In this document: positions 1 through 4,475 of the stretch, in pieces
Position numbering within the stretch: position 1 is the first letter of the stretch
How the letters are laid out: each line of letters opens with the position of its first letter
Virus record (IMG/VR): IMGVR_UViG_3300020477_000026
Span: 1-58,283 of that record
Direction: 5' to 3' (one strand)
Origin: a virus
Length of the DNA: 58,283 nt
Position numbers and translations under genes: made by a program
Notes under the pieces: generated by a model
Databases searched by the model: none
Told to the model about the DNA's origin: nothing
What the model saw: the letters and a program-made list of their open reading frames with translations, nothing else

Positions 1-166
1 CCTCAACAACTTCTCCGTCAAACACACGCTTCTGGACGACGATCTCAAACAGCATGTCATCCTTGCCGACGACGATACCCTCGATGAAACAATCACCGCG
101 GTCTTCCATCGGCTTGAAATCCCAGCTGCGGACCACATCACCAATATTTGCTTCGTGCTTATGCAT
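1..166 (-). CDS. Partial hypothetical early protein, N-terminus only
   Basis: Leftward gene that runs out of the window; 55 codons are visible with no stop, beginning MHKHEANIGDVVRSWDFKPM. An AAAGGA Shine-Dalgarno sits just before the ATG at 166-164. Its promoter and leader (up to about 217) are a near-copy of those of the rightward gene at 1593, so the two are probably co-regulated early genes. I do not recognise a domain; the visible part is a small soluble acidic/basic-balanced protein without a signal peptide. Function unknown. Confidence 0.7.
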   Translation of the reverse strand, partial: MHKHEANIGDVVRSWDFKPMEDRGDCFIEGIVVGKDDMLFEIVVQKRVFDGEVVE

Positions 167-217
167 ATCAAATCCTTTCTCTCTCTTGACCCCCTTATCA
201 TCCTATAGCCCCGGCTA
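164..217 (-). repeat. Left arm of ~50-bp inverted repeat (promoter/leader cassette)
   Basis: Read leftward, this stretch (GGGGCTATAGGATGATAAG... to the start codon) matches 1541-1595 read rightward with only a handful of differences, covering the -10, untranslated leader GGTCAAGAGAGAGAA and the ribosome-binding site. The two arms face outward and bracket the cytosine-free island and the 21-base repeats. Confidence 0.85.
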
Positions 218-225
218 CCGGTCAA
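197..225 (-). promoter_or_regulatory. Early-type promoter, leftward
   Basis: On the minus strand TTGACC (225-220) is separated by exactly 17 bases from GATGAT (202-197). The same TTGACC-N17-GAT(G/A)(A/G)T arrangement recurs at 1881 and 2463 and, with a weaker -35, at 1533. This fits a host sigma-70-like early promoter family; function is inferred from recurrence, spacing and position before genes. Confidence 0.6.
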
Positions 226-253
226 CACAGTTGGTCAAAAACGACCCCCCCGC

Positions 254-359
254 TAACCCCTTGATATTACAGGAAGTTGACCCGGGTCAAAGGGTTAACT
301 CATTGATATTACAGGAGAAATTAATTTAAAGTTTTTTTTAACTACTTGATTTTACAGGG
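254..359 (+). repeat. Three direct copies of a 21-base iteron-like repeat
   Basis: Copies at 254-274, 296-316 and 339-359 share TAAC, three variable bases, then TTGATATTACAGGA (third copy TTGATTTTACAGGG). Start-to-start spacing is 42 and 43 bases, about four helical turns, so a bound protein would sit on one face of the DNA. A fourth copy lies at 1501-1521, on the far side of the cytosine-free tract. The tract begins at the base after the last C of copy three. Spacing and number resemble replication-origin iterons or operator sites; which is not known. Confidence 0.8.
277..290. promoter_or_regulatory. Perfect 14-bp palindrome TTGACCCGGGTCAA
   Basis: A perfect dyad lying between the first two 21-base repeats. 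Each half contains the TTGACC hexamer used as -35 in the early promoters, so it could be a dimeric operator or two back-to-back -35 boxes. No good -10 is seen at 17 bases on either side, which favours an operator reading. Confidence 0.5.
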
Positions 360-378
360 TTTTTGAAAAAAATAAATG

Positions 379-407
379 TTGTGTTAAATTAAATTATATA
401 ATATAAT
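379..407 (+). promoter_or_regulatory. Candidate C-free promoter and AT-rich unwinding region
   Basis: Two overlapping perfect TATAAT boxes (397-402 and 402-407) lie in a 40-base almost pure A/T stretch; TTGTGT at 379-384 is 17 bases upstream of the second. The usual -35 TTGACA cannot be written without C, and TTGTGT is a plausible C-free substitute. Transcription would start near 414, just before the first island gene. The same A/T stretch could serve as a DNA-unwinding element next to the iterons. Confidence 0.5.
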
Positions 408-426
408 AATTATAGTAAAAAATTAA

Positions 427-666
427 ATGAGAGAAATGAAAATGAAAAATGTAAATGAAGTTTTTGAAATTGAAGTAAATGAAGAAGATGTTTTTGAGAA
501 TGGTGTGTTAGTAATTGAAGATGTAAGTAATGAGGAGGGTGATGATAGTGGAGTGTTAGTGTATAGTTATAAAGATGTGTATGTATTGATGAGTTTTGAT
601 TTTGGTGGTAGTTTGTGTGAATGTGATGTGTATAGTAGTTTAGATGAAGTAAAGGAGGTGTTATAA
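427..666 (+). CDS. Cytosine-free gene 1, acidic 79-aa protein
   Basis: First gene of the cytosine-free island. The product contains no Pro, Thr, Ala, His or Gln, because every codon for those residues needs C. It is very acidic (many Asp/Glu; e.g. EIEVNEEDVFENG) with alternating hydrophobic strands and one Cys pair (LCECDVY). Start is uncertain: ATG at 427, 436 or 442; none has a strong ribosome site, GAGAGAA before 436/442 being the best. The stop overlaps the next ATG (TAATG). A small acidic β-rich early protein could be a DNA mimic, but acidity also follows from the available codons. No known family recognised. Confidence 0.7.
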   Translation: MREMKMKNVNEVFEIEVNEEDVFENGVLVIEDVSNEEGDDSGVLVYSYKDVYVLMSFDFGGSLCECDVYSSLDEVKEVL

Positions 667-731
667 TGAGTATAGTAAATGATGTTGTTGTGTGGTTTGA
701 AGTATTATTGTGGAGTTATGGAGTAATGTGA
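666..731 (+). CDS. Cytosine-free mini-gene, 21-aa hydrophobic peptide
   Basis: ATG at 666 shares the A of the previous stop (TAATG) and is preceded by a perfect AAGGAGG ribosome site at 653-659, the best in the island. The product, MSIVNDVVVWFEVLLWSYGVM, is hydrophobic and Trp/Val-rich, long enough to be a short membrane-associated helix. It ends at TGA 729-731. The strong translation signal and tight coupling are the evidence that it is real; function unknown. Confidence 0.55.
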   Translation: MSIVNDVVVWFEVLLWSYGVM

Positions 732-803
732 AATAAAAAAGTTGTTGAGTTGAGTTTGAAGATGTGGTATGGTTAATATAGTGAAAATAAAGAGAGAATT
801 AGA

Positions 804-1145
804 ATGTTAAAATATGAAATGAGTGAGTTGAAAGAAGTTAGTGTTGATGAGTTGTTGAAGATTATTGGTTGGGATATTAGTGATTGGTTTGAAGGTGAAG
901 TATTTGAAAGTGGTGTGTATAAAATTGAAGTTGGTAGTAGAGGTGAAATAGAGGGTGTAAGTAAAGTTGAAGTAGTTGATGGTGTGTTTGAAGTAAAGAG
1001 TGTTGAAGAGATGTTGGATAGTTGTAAGGATGAAGAAGAGAGAGAAGAAATGGAAGATTGGTGTTATGTAGAGTTAGATGATGGTGTTGTGAATGTTTGT
1101 GAGTTTGAAGAATATGGATATGATTATTATAGAGTGAGGGGGTAA
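804..1145 (+). CDS. Cytosine-free gene 2, acidic 113-aa protein
   Basis: Second full-length gene in the C-free island, again with no Pro, Thr, Ala, His or Gln. Strongly acidic (stretches such as CKDEEEREEMEDW), with a central EIEGVSKVEVVDGVFEVK segment that reads as β-strands and a Tyr-rich end (EYGYDYYRVRG). A purine-rich GAGAGAA lies about 10 bases before the ATG. Two Cys are present (CKDE, CYVE, CEFE gives three). The family is not recognised; it resembles its island neighbours in composition only. Possibilities are a DNA-mimic/anti-defence protein or a host-takeover protein; neither is shown. Confidence 0.75.
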   Translation: MLKYEMSELKEVSVDELLKIIGWDISDWFEGEVFESGVYKIEVGSRGEIEGVSKVEVVDGVFEVKSVEEMLDSCKDEEEREEMEDWCYVELDDGVVNVCEFEEYGYDYYRVRG

Positions 1146-1163
1146 ATTAGGTATTGTGTTGAA

Positions 1164-1448
1164 GTGGATAGTGTGGTAAGATTAGATATGATGAAAAAAG
1201 AGAGAGAGTTGAATATGATTGAGATGAAATTGAGTGAGATGGATGAGTGGATGGTTGGTGTTAATGATGTAGTAGAGGAGAGTGGTGTTTGGAGGTTTTT
1301 GTTGGATGATGATTGTATAGTTATAGAGGGGGTGAAAGTGGATAGTGTAGATGAAGAAGTGGTGAAGTATAGTAGTGAAGAGTTAGGTTATGAGTTTTGG
1401 GTGAGTAAGAATTATGAATATTGGAATATTAATGTGGGAGGGGGTTAA
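1164..1448 (+). CDS. Cytosine-free gene 3, 94-aa protein
   Basis: Third long frame of the island, GTG start at 1164 or ATG at 1188/1191; the ribosome site does not decide between them. No Pro, Thr, Ala, His or Gln. The N-terminal third (KKERELNMIEMKLSEMDEW) reads as a charged helix, the rest as strands rich in Val, Asp, Trp and Tyr, ending NINVGGG. It stops 28 bases before the island ends and the terminator hairpin begins. No family recognised. Confidence 0.65.
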   Translation: MDSVVRLDMMKKERELNMIEMKLSEMDEWMVGVNDVVEESGVWRFLLDDDCIVIEGVKVDSVDEEVVKYSSEELGYEFWVSKNYEYWNINVGGG

Positions 1449-1470
1449 AAATTTAAAATAATTTAAAATA

Positions 1471-1526
1471 AAAAATCCTTCAGGATCAAGGGGTTACGGG
1501 TAACTGCTTGATTCTAAAGGACTTTT
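1471..1526 (+). terminator. Terminator hairpin closing the C-free transcription unit
   Basis: Left arm AAAATCCTTCAGGATCAAG (1472-1490) pairs with CTTGATTCTAAAGGACTTTT (1507-1526) with few mismatches; the loop contains an inner GTTAC/GTAAC pairing. T residues close the 3' side (1523-1526). The first cytosine after the island (1477) is in the left arm, so the C-free state ends exactly where base-paired structure is needed. The right arm is also part of the fourth 21-base repeat. Confidence 0.6.
1501..1521 (+). repeat. Fourth copy of the 21-base repeat
   Basis: TAACTGC followed by TTGATTCTAAAGGA aligns without gaps to the three copies at 254-359 (TAAC, three variable bases, TTGATATTACAGGA). It lies immediately outside the right end of the cytosine-free tract, so the tract is bracketed by this repeat family on both sides. 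Confidence 0.7.
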
Positions 1527-1532
1527 GCCCTG

Positions 1533-1561
1533 TTTACTAAGAGCCGCGGCTATAGGATGAT
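1533..1561 (+). promoter_or_regulatory. Early-type promoter, rightward
   Basis: TTTACT (1533-1538), 17 bases, GATGAT (1556-1561). The -35 is weaker than in the sister promoters, but the -10, CTATAG extension and following leader are nearly identical to the leftward promoter at 197-225. Confidence 0.5.
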
Positions 1562-1595
1562 AAGAGGGTCAAGAGAGAGAAGGAGATTTGACATG
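1541..1595 (+). repeat. Right arm of ~50-bp inverted repeat (promoter/leader cassette)
   Basis: GGCTATAGGATGATAAG through GGGTCAAGAGAGAGAAGGAG to the ATG at 1593 mirrors 164-217 on the opposite strand. The pair looks like a duplicated promoter/leader feeding divergent genes; homologous recombination between the arms would invert the C-free island. Confidence 0.85.
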
Positions 1596-1856
1596 ATGGA
1601 ATTCAAACTGACCCACGAAGACGGTGACTACCAGGTCTTCCATTCGACCAACCACAGTGACCCTGACCGGATCGGAACGATCGTTGTCGACCATGCTCTA
1701 TGTGGTTCGGCTGCTTATGCATCGTTCGTTGAAGACCAGGAACGTGAGATTGTCGATTATGACCAGCAGCGGTTCTTCGATAACTGGGACTCGGCACAGC
1801 GTTACCTGGAGACGATCTGCTCGATGAGGATCCACATAGGTGAGCTGAGGGGTTAA
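1593..1856 (+). CDS. Small hypothetical early protein, 87 aa
   Basis: The frame is open from 1557, but the promoter -10 occupies 1556-1561 and a strong AGGAG lies at 1581-1585, so the ATG at 1593 is the start (MMEFKLTHEDGDYQVFHSTN). No domain recognised; an acidic soluble protein with an internal CGSAAYASFVEDQE segment. Its base composition is ordinary, in sharp contrast to the C-free genes directly upstream. Confidence 0.7.
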   Translation: MMEFKLTHEDGDYQVFHSTNHSDPDRIGTIVVDHALCGSAAYASFVEDQEREIVDYDQQRFFDNWDSAQRYLETICSMRIHIGELRG

Positions 1857-1880
1857 ACCCTCTTCTCATCTATCACCCTG

Positions 1881-1909
1881 TTGACCGAGTCACCGGGATG
1901 ATGGATGAT
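1881..1909 (+). promoter_or_regulatory. Early-type promoter
   Basis: TTGACC (1881-1886), 17 bases, GATGAT (1904-1909), then AAGAGAGTGAGAG leader. Same layout as 197-225 and 2463-2491. It overlaps the tempting upstream start codon of the next gene, showing that the true start lies further in. Confidence 0.6.
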
Positions 1910-1939
1910 AAGAGAGTGAGAGATTACAGAGAGAAATCG

Positions 1940-2413
1940 ATGACCAAAGTATACAACATCAAGATCACAACCACCGAAGGTCCCCGCACATCCGGAACCT
2001 TTGAGTTCGATGGCCGGACGAAGTCCGGACAGCGTGGCCGGTTCGTTCACTTGCCGAAGAACATCAATTTCAAAGTGCTCAGCAACCGCAAGGGCCGGAT
2101 CATCCCGAAAGAGATGAAGGAGTGCAGTCAGAAGCAAGACATCGAGAAAGCGCTTCACAAGTTCATAACTGAGTCAGAACAAAGTCAGAACGAGCCAGTG
2201 AAAGAGTTCGGAGTGGATACAGAACGAGAGCTGGCAGCTGCTCATGCCAACAGCAATGCAATCATTGCCAAGGCTCTGCAGAACGATCCGGAGCTGCGTG
2301 CATATGTTAACACAGCCATCGATAAGGCCCAAGGCAGGGTCCCAGTCGAGGCTGCACTCGGTAAGCATCATGATGATTTGCTCGAAATCCCTGATTTCTT
2401 GAAGCGCTCGTGA
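1940..2413 (+). CDS. Hypothetical early protein, 157 aa
   Basis: The reading frame opens at 1898 but that codon lies inside the promoter, so ATG 1940 (MTKVYNIKITTTEGPRTSGT) is preferred, with a purine-rich AGAGAGAAATCG leader. The N-terminal ~60 residues read as β-strands with RSGQRGRFVHLPK-like basic segments; the C-terminal half is helical and acidic. No family recognised. A terminator-like hairpin follows the stop. Confidence 0.7.
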   Translation: MTKVYNIKITTTEGPRTSGTFEFDGRTKSGQRGRFVHLPKNINFKVLSNRKGRIIPKEMKECSQKQDIEKALHKFITESEQSQNEPVKEFGVDTERELAAAHANSNAIIAKALQNDPELRAYVNTAIDKAQGRVPVEAALGKHHDDLLEIPDFLKRS

Positions 2414-2417
2414 TGCA

Positions 2418-2452
2418 GAGGAGGTGGGGGCTCTCTCTCACCCCACCTCCTC
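2418..2452 (+). terminator. Perfect 12-bp stem hairpin after the early gene
   Basis: GAGGAGGTGGGG (2418-2429) is an exact reverse complement of CCCCACCTCCTC (2441-2452) around an 11-base pyrimidine loop. No T-run follows, so this may be a Rho-assisted terminator, an RNA processing site or a 3' stabiliser. Confidence 0.55.
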
Positions 2453-2462
2453 ACCCCCTTCG

Positions 2463-2491
2463 TTGACCAAGTGAGAGAGATGAGAGATAGT
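2463..2491 (+). promoter_or_regulatory. Early-type promoter for the AAA+ ATPase unit
   Basis: TTGACC (2463-2468), 17 bases, GATAGT (2486-2491). Fourth member of the family. Transcription would begin near 2498, placing the TCAGA repeat array inside a ~110-base leader before the ATPase start at 2611. Confidence 0.55.
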
Positions 2492-2506
2492 AAGATAGTG
2501 AAAGAG

Positions 2507-2587
2507 TCAGACCACCGAACCATATTTTCAGGACTATTTCAGACTAGGTCAGAATAGATTCAGAATAAAGTCAGAACGGGTCAGACA
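2507..2587 (+). repeat. Helically phased TCAGA(A/C)(T/C) repeat array
   Basis: TCAG begins at 2507, 2528, 2539, 2549, 2560, 2571 and 2581: after the first gap of 21 bases the steps are 11, 10, 11, 11 and 10. The seven-base unit is TCAGAAT/TCAGAAC/TCAGACT/TCAGACA/TCAGACC, with TCAGGAC once. One repeat per helical turn suggests a protein array on one DNA face (operator, partition-like or origin-like site) or a repeated RNA motif in the leader. Two more TCAGAAC copies 11 bases apart (2174, 2185) lie in the upstream gene. Confidence 0.75.
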
Positions 2588-2610
2588 TATAAGTGAGAGA
2601 GAGGTTAGTA

Positions 2611-3471
2611 ATGGCTAAGAAAATTTCAAAGAATGGTAACGTATACTACACTTCGAACGATTCGAAGGGCCGTAGTGCATTCGATCCTAGTTCGTCAGAG
2701 GAGTTCGTCGACTACTACATCAGTGACGACGAGATTCGTGCAAAGCTGGACAAGCGGTTCAGTGTACTAGAGCGTGTTACGCACAAGTGCATCAACGGAG
2801 ACATCTCGTCATTGATCGTGTATGGTCCTGCTGGTGTAGGCAAGTCTTTCGGTGTAAAGGCTGCTCTGGACAATGCAGACTGCCGTTATAAGTTCGTATC
2901 TGGGTATGCTACTAAGATCGGACTGATCAAGACTCTGTACAGCTATCGTCATAATGGTGATGTTGTCGTGTTTGATGACTGTGACTCAGTGTTATTTGAT
3001 GAGACTTCCCTGTCTATCTTGAAGGCTATCTGTGACACTACGGATGTACGTAACGTGTCGTACATTAGTGATAAGCCTATCTATCCTGAGGATGAGACTG
3101 GTGTGATCCCTTCTACGTTTGAGTTTGAGGGTACGGTGATCTTTATCACTAATACGGACTTTGAGAACGTATCTAAGCGTCTTGAGCCTCATACGAAAGC
3201 TATGATGTCACGTAGTGTGTACATCGACTTGGCTATGCGGACTCGTCGGGACTACTTGGTGCGTATCCATCAGGTGATTGATGCTGGTATGCTGGACATG
3301 TTGGGCCTTGCTGTTGACGAAAAGGCCGACATCATAGAGTATATTAATACGAACTATGAGCGGATGAAGGAGCTTTCTTTGAGAGTTGTAGTCAAACTTG
3401 CACAGTTACGTAAGGGTGATGCACAGTTCTGGAAAGAAGAAGCTGACGTAACCGAACTAAGGAGAAGCTAA
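2611..3471 (+). CDS. AAA+ family ATPase
   Basis: 286 residues from ATG 2611 (GAGAGG ribosome site); an in-frame GTG at 2593 lies in the ribosome-site region and is rejected. Walker A GPAGVGKS at about 72-79, Walker B DVVVFDD at about 117-123, sensor-1 VIFITNTD at about 177-183, and an Arg-rich MMSRSV segment that may supply the arginine finger. No nuclease or DNA-binding domain is evident. It heads the rightward early operon behind a phased repeat array, which raises the possibility that it binds that array, but this is inference. Role could be DNA handling, remodelling or a defence-related ATPase. Confidence 0.88.
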   Translation: MAKKISKNGNVYYTSNDSKGRSAFDPSSSEEFVDYYISDDEIRAKLDKRFSVLERVTHKCINGDISSLIVYGPAGVGKSFGVKAALDNADCRYKFVSGYATKIGLIKTLYSYRHNGDVVVFDDCDSVLFDETSLSILKAICDTTDVRNVSYISDKPIYPEDETGVIPSTFEFEGTVIFITNTDFENVSKRLEPHTKAMMSRSVYIDLAMRTRRDYLVRIHQVIDAGMLDMLGLAVDEKADIIEYINTNYERMKELSLRVVVKLAQLRKGDAQFWKEEADVTELRRS

Positions 3472-3669
3472 ATGCAACTGGTAGAAACTGTCGAAACACC
3501 TCAGGATCTTGCACGAGAGTTCTGGGACAGAAAGAATGAGTACCATATCCAAATGTATGAATATGGCAGGTACTCCCCAGAGACGTTCATCAAGCATATG
3601 ATGTTCCTTGGTTGGGACAGAGATGAGCTTGTTGCACTGATGGAGGAAGATGATGAGTACGTCGAATAA
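3472..3669 (+). CDS. Hypothetical protein, 65 aa
   Basis: Starts on the base after the ATPase stop, with GGAG in the end of the ATPase gene, so it is translationally linked to it. Acidic, helical, aromatic-rich (FWDRKNEYHIQMYEYGRYSP) with a charged C-terminus ALMEEDDEYVE. No family recognised; likely a partner or small regulator in the same operon. Confidence 0.7.
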   Translation: MQLVETVETPQDLAREFWDRKNEYHIQMYEYGRYSPETFIKHMMFLGWDRDELVALMEEDDEYVE

Positions 3670-3862
3670 GTTATTCATCGGTGCAGATCCTTTTAAGTCA
3701 TTGCACGGCACATTTAACTATGTGCCAATGACGGAATTCGAACACGATGTGGCAGATGATGTGTGGAACTCTCTGTCATATGATGAAATGTCTCAGTGGA
3801 ATGATGTGTCATTCAGGAAGAAACTGTACAAAAAGTACTGGAAGGAGCGGCTCGATGGATAA
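3650..3862 (+). CDS. Hypothetical protein, 70 aa
   Basis: Overlaps the previous gene by 20 bases; GAGGAAG precedes ATG 3650/3653. Contains an N-terminal NKLFIGADPFKSLHGTFNYV segment and a helical C-terminus with basic KKLYKKYWKERLDG. No family recognised. Confidence 0.65.
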   Translation: MMSTSNKLFIGADPFKSLHGTFNYVPMTEFEHDVADDVWNSLSYDEMSQWNDVSFRKKLYKKYWKERLDG

Positions 3863-4097
3863 GGTTATCGTGCTGTTCTTGGCGTTTACTGTGACAGATC
3901 CGGACGGGGTAGCCATGGATGAACAGTTTCATGTGATGGCAAAAAGGTTTGAGACAGCGGAGAAATGTACGCAGTTCGTAACATCGTGGGGCGGACTTAT
4001 CGAATCTCGTGGCGTCGATAAAGCTATGGAGCTGATCAAAGACGGATACGAGATCAAACTAGAGGAGATCGGGTGCGTCGGTCGTAGGGTGTTTTGA
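3855..4097 (+). CDS. Hypothetical protein, 80 aa
   Basis: ATG 3855 follows AAGGAG at 3842-3847 and overlaps the upstream stop by eight bases; a longer in-frame opening upstream is only the shadow of the previous gene. The first ten residues (MDKVIVLFLAFTV) are hydrophobic, then FHVMAKRFETAEKCTQFVTS resembles a short β-strand plus helix in which a Cys-containing helix follows, a pattern seen in many small secreted phage proteins. No family assigned. Confidence 0.65.
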   Translation: MDKVIVLFLAFTVTDPDGVAMDEQFHVMAKRFETAEKCTQFVTSWGGLIESRGVDKAMELIKDGYEIKLEEIGCVGRRVF

Positions 4098-4252
4098 TGA
4101 AGTTAATTATTGGATTCTGTCTTGGTATTGCATGCATTATTGCATTTCCTGATACCATTACATATGTCTCGGATACTTTCGTAGAGTCTGGTGTCAGAGA
4201 CTTCCTTGTGTCGACTCTGCAGAATATAGGTGATAATGATGTTACGAAATAG
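4097..4252 (+). CDS. Small membrane or exported peptide, 51 aa
   Basis: A short gene starting on the last base of the upstream stop (TGATG at 4095-4099). The product begins MKLIIGFCLGIACIIAFPDT, a clear hydrophobic helix, followed by a soluble tail (VESGVRDFLVSTLQNIG). The next gene begins inside its 3' end. It closes an otherwise unexplained gap in a tightly packed operon, which supports it as real. Confidence 0.6.
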   Translation: MKLIIGFCLGIACIIAFPDTITYVSDTFVESGVRDFLVSTLQNIGDNDVTK

Positions 4253-4475
4253 TGATTATGTCAAACTTATTGCAGCATGTGCTTTTGCTGTAGTAATCGT
4301 CATCGGTCTTGGTGGATGTGGTAATACTGTCAAAGGTGTTGGTGCTGATATCATGAAGATGGGTGACAAACTTATGGAGAAAAAGGAAGATGAAAAGACG
4401 GCTAAGACACTACCTAAGCCTGTTAGTAAATCCCTTTCTCCAGTTCTGGACTCTAAGAAAGGTCAGCAAATATGA
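4236..4475 (+). CDS. Entericidin-like small lipoprotein
   Basis: About 79 residues. Hydrophobic signal (LIAACAFAVVIVIGLGGC) ending in a lipobox LGGC, immediately followed by GNTVKGVGADIMKMGDKL. The C-N-T-x-x-G-x-G-x-D-I pattern after the lipidated Cys is the hallmark of entericidin A/B family lipoproteins, which in bacteria are membrane-active toxin/antidote lipoproteins. The tail beyond is longer and Lys/Pro-rich. AGG precedes the ATG pair at 4236/4239. It lies directly before a second lipoprotein gene. A role in envelope perturbation or lysis timing is inference. Confidence 0.65.
   Translation: MMLRNSDYVKLIAACAFAVVIVIGLGGCGNTVKGVGADIMKMGDKLMEKKEDEKTAKTLPKPVSKSLSPVLDSKKGQQI

Larger units (their letters stand above)
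356..1476 (+). other. Cytosine-free island: 1,121 bases with no C on the + strand
   Basis: Every base from 356 to 1476 is A, G or T on the + strand (the minus strand therefore has no G). Flanking C residues are at 355 and 1477. The tract includes an AT-rich promoter region (to about 426), four open reading frames (427, 666, 804, 1164), the non-coding gaps between them and the lead-in to a terminator. At ordinary C content a run this long is impossible by chance. Because gaps and promoter are also C-free, the constraint is on DNA or RNA rather than protein. The predicted transcript is C-free from its start to the terminator hairpin, and GC skew is at its maximum, which favours R-loops. See findings. 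Confidence 0.98.

Noticed and set aside
254-359. CRISPR array
   Set aside because: Only three tandem copies, the intervening sequence is not spacer-like (it continues partial similarity and an A/T stretch), and no cas genes are present.
356-1476. C-free island as a bisulfite-type or sequencing conversion artefact
   Set aside because: Conversion would not stop sharply at 355 and 1477, would not preserve four open frames with overlapping starts and stops and a perfect ribosome site, and flanks are normal. It remains a check to run, but the sequence argues against it.
356-1476. Diversity-generating retroelement target or template
   Set aside because: Those alter adenines in a variable repeat and need a reverse transcriptase; no RT motif or VR/TR pair is seen, and here it is C that is missing.
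1603-2158. Leftward open frames opposite the early genes at 1593 and 1940
   Set aside because: No promoter or ribosome site on that strand; the rightward frames have both.
4236-4475. Toxin-antitoxin reading of the entericidin-like gene
   Set aside because: Only one entericidin-type protein is visible; no matching antidote partner was found next to it.
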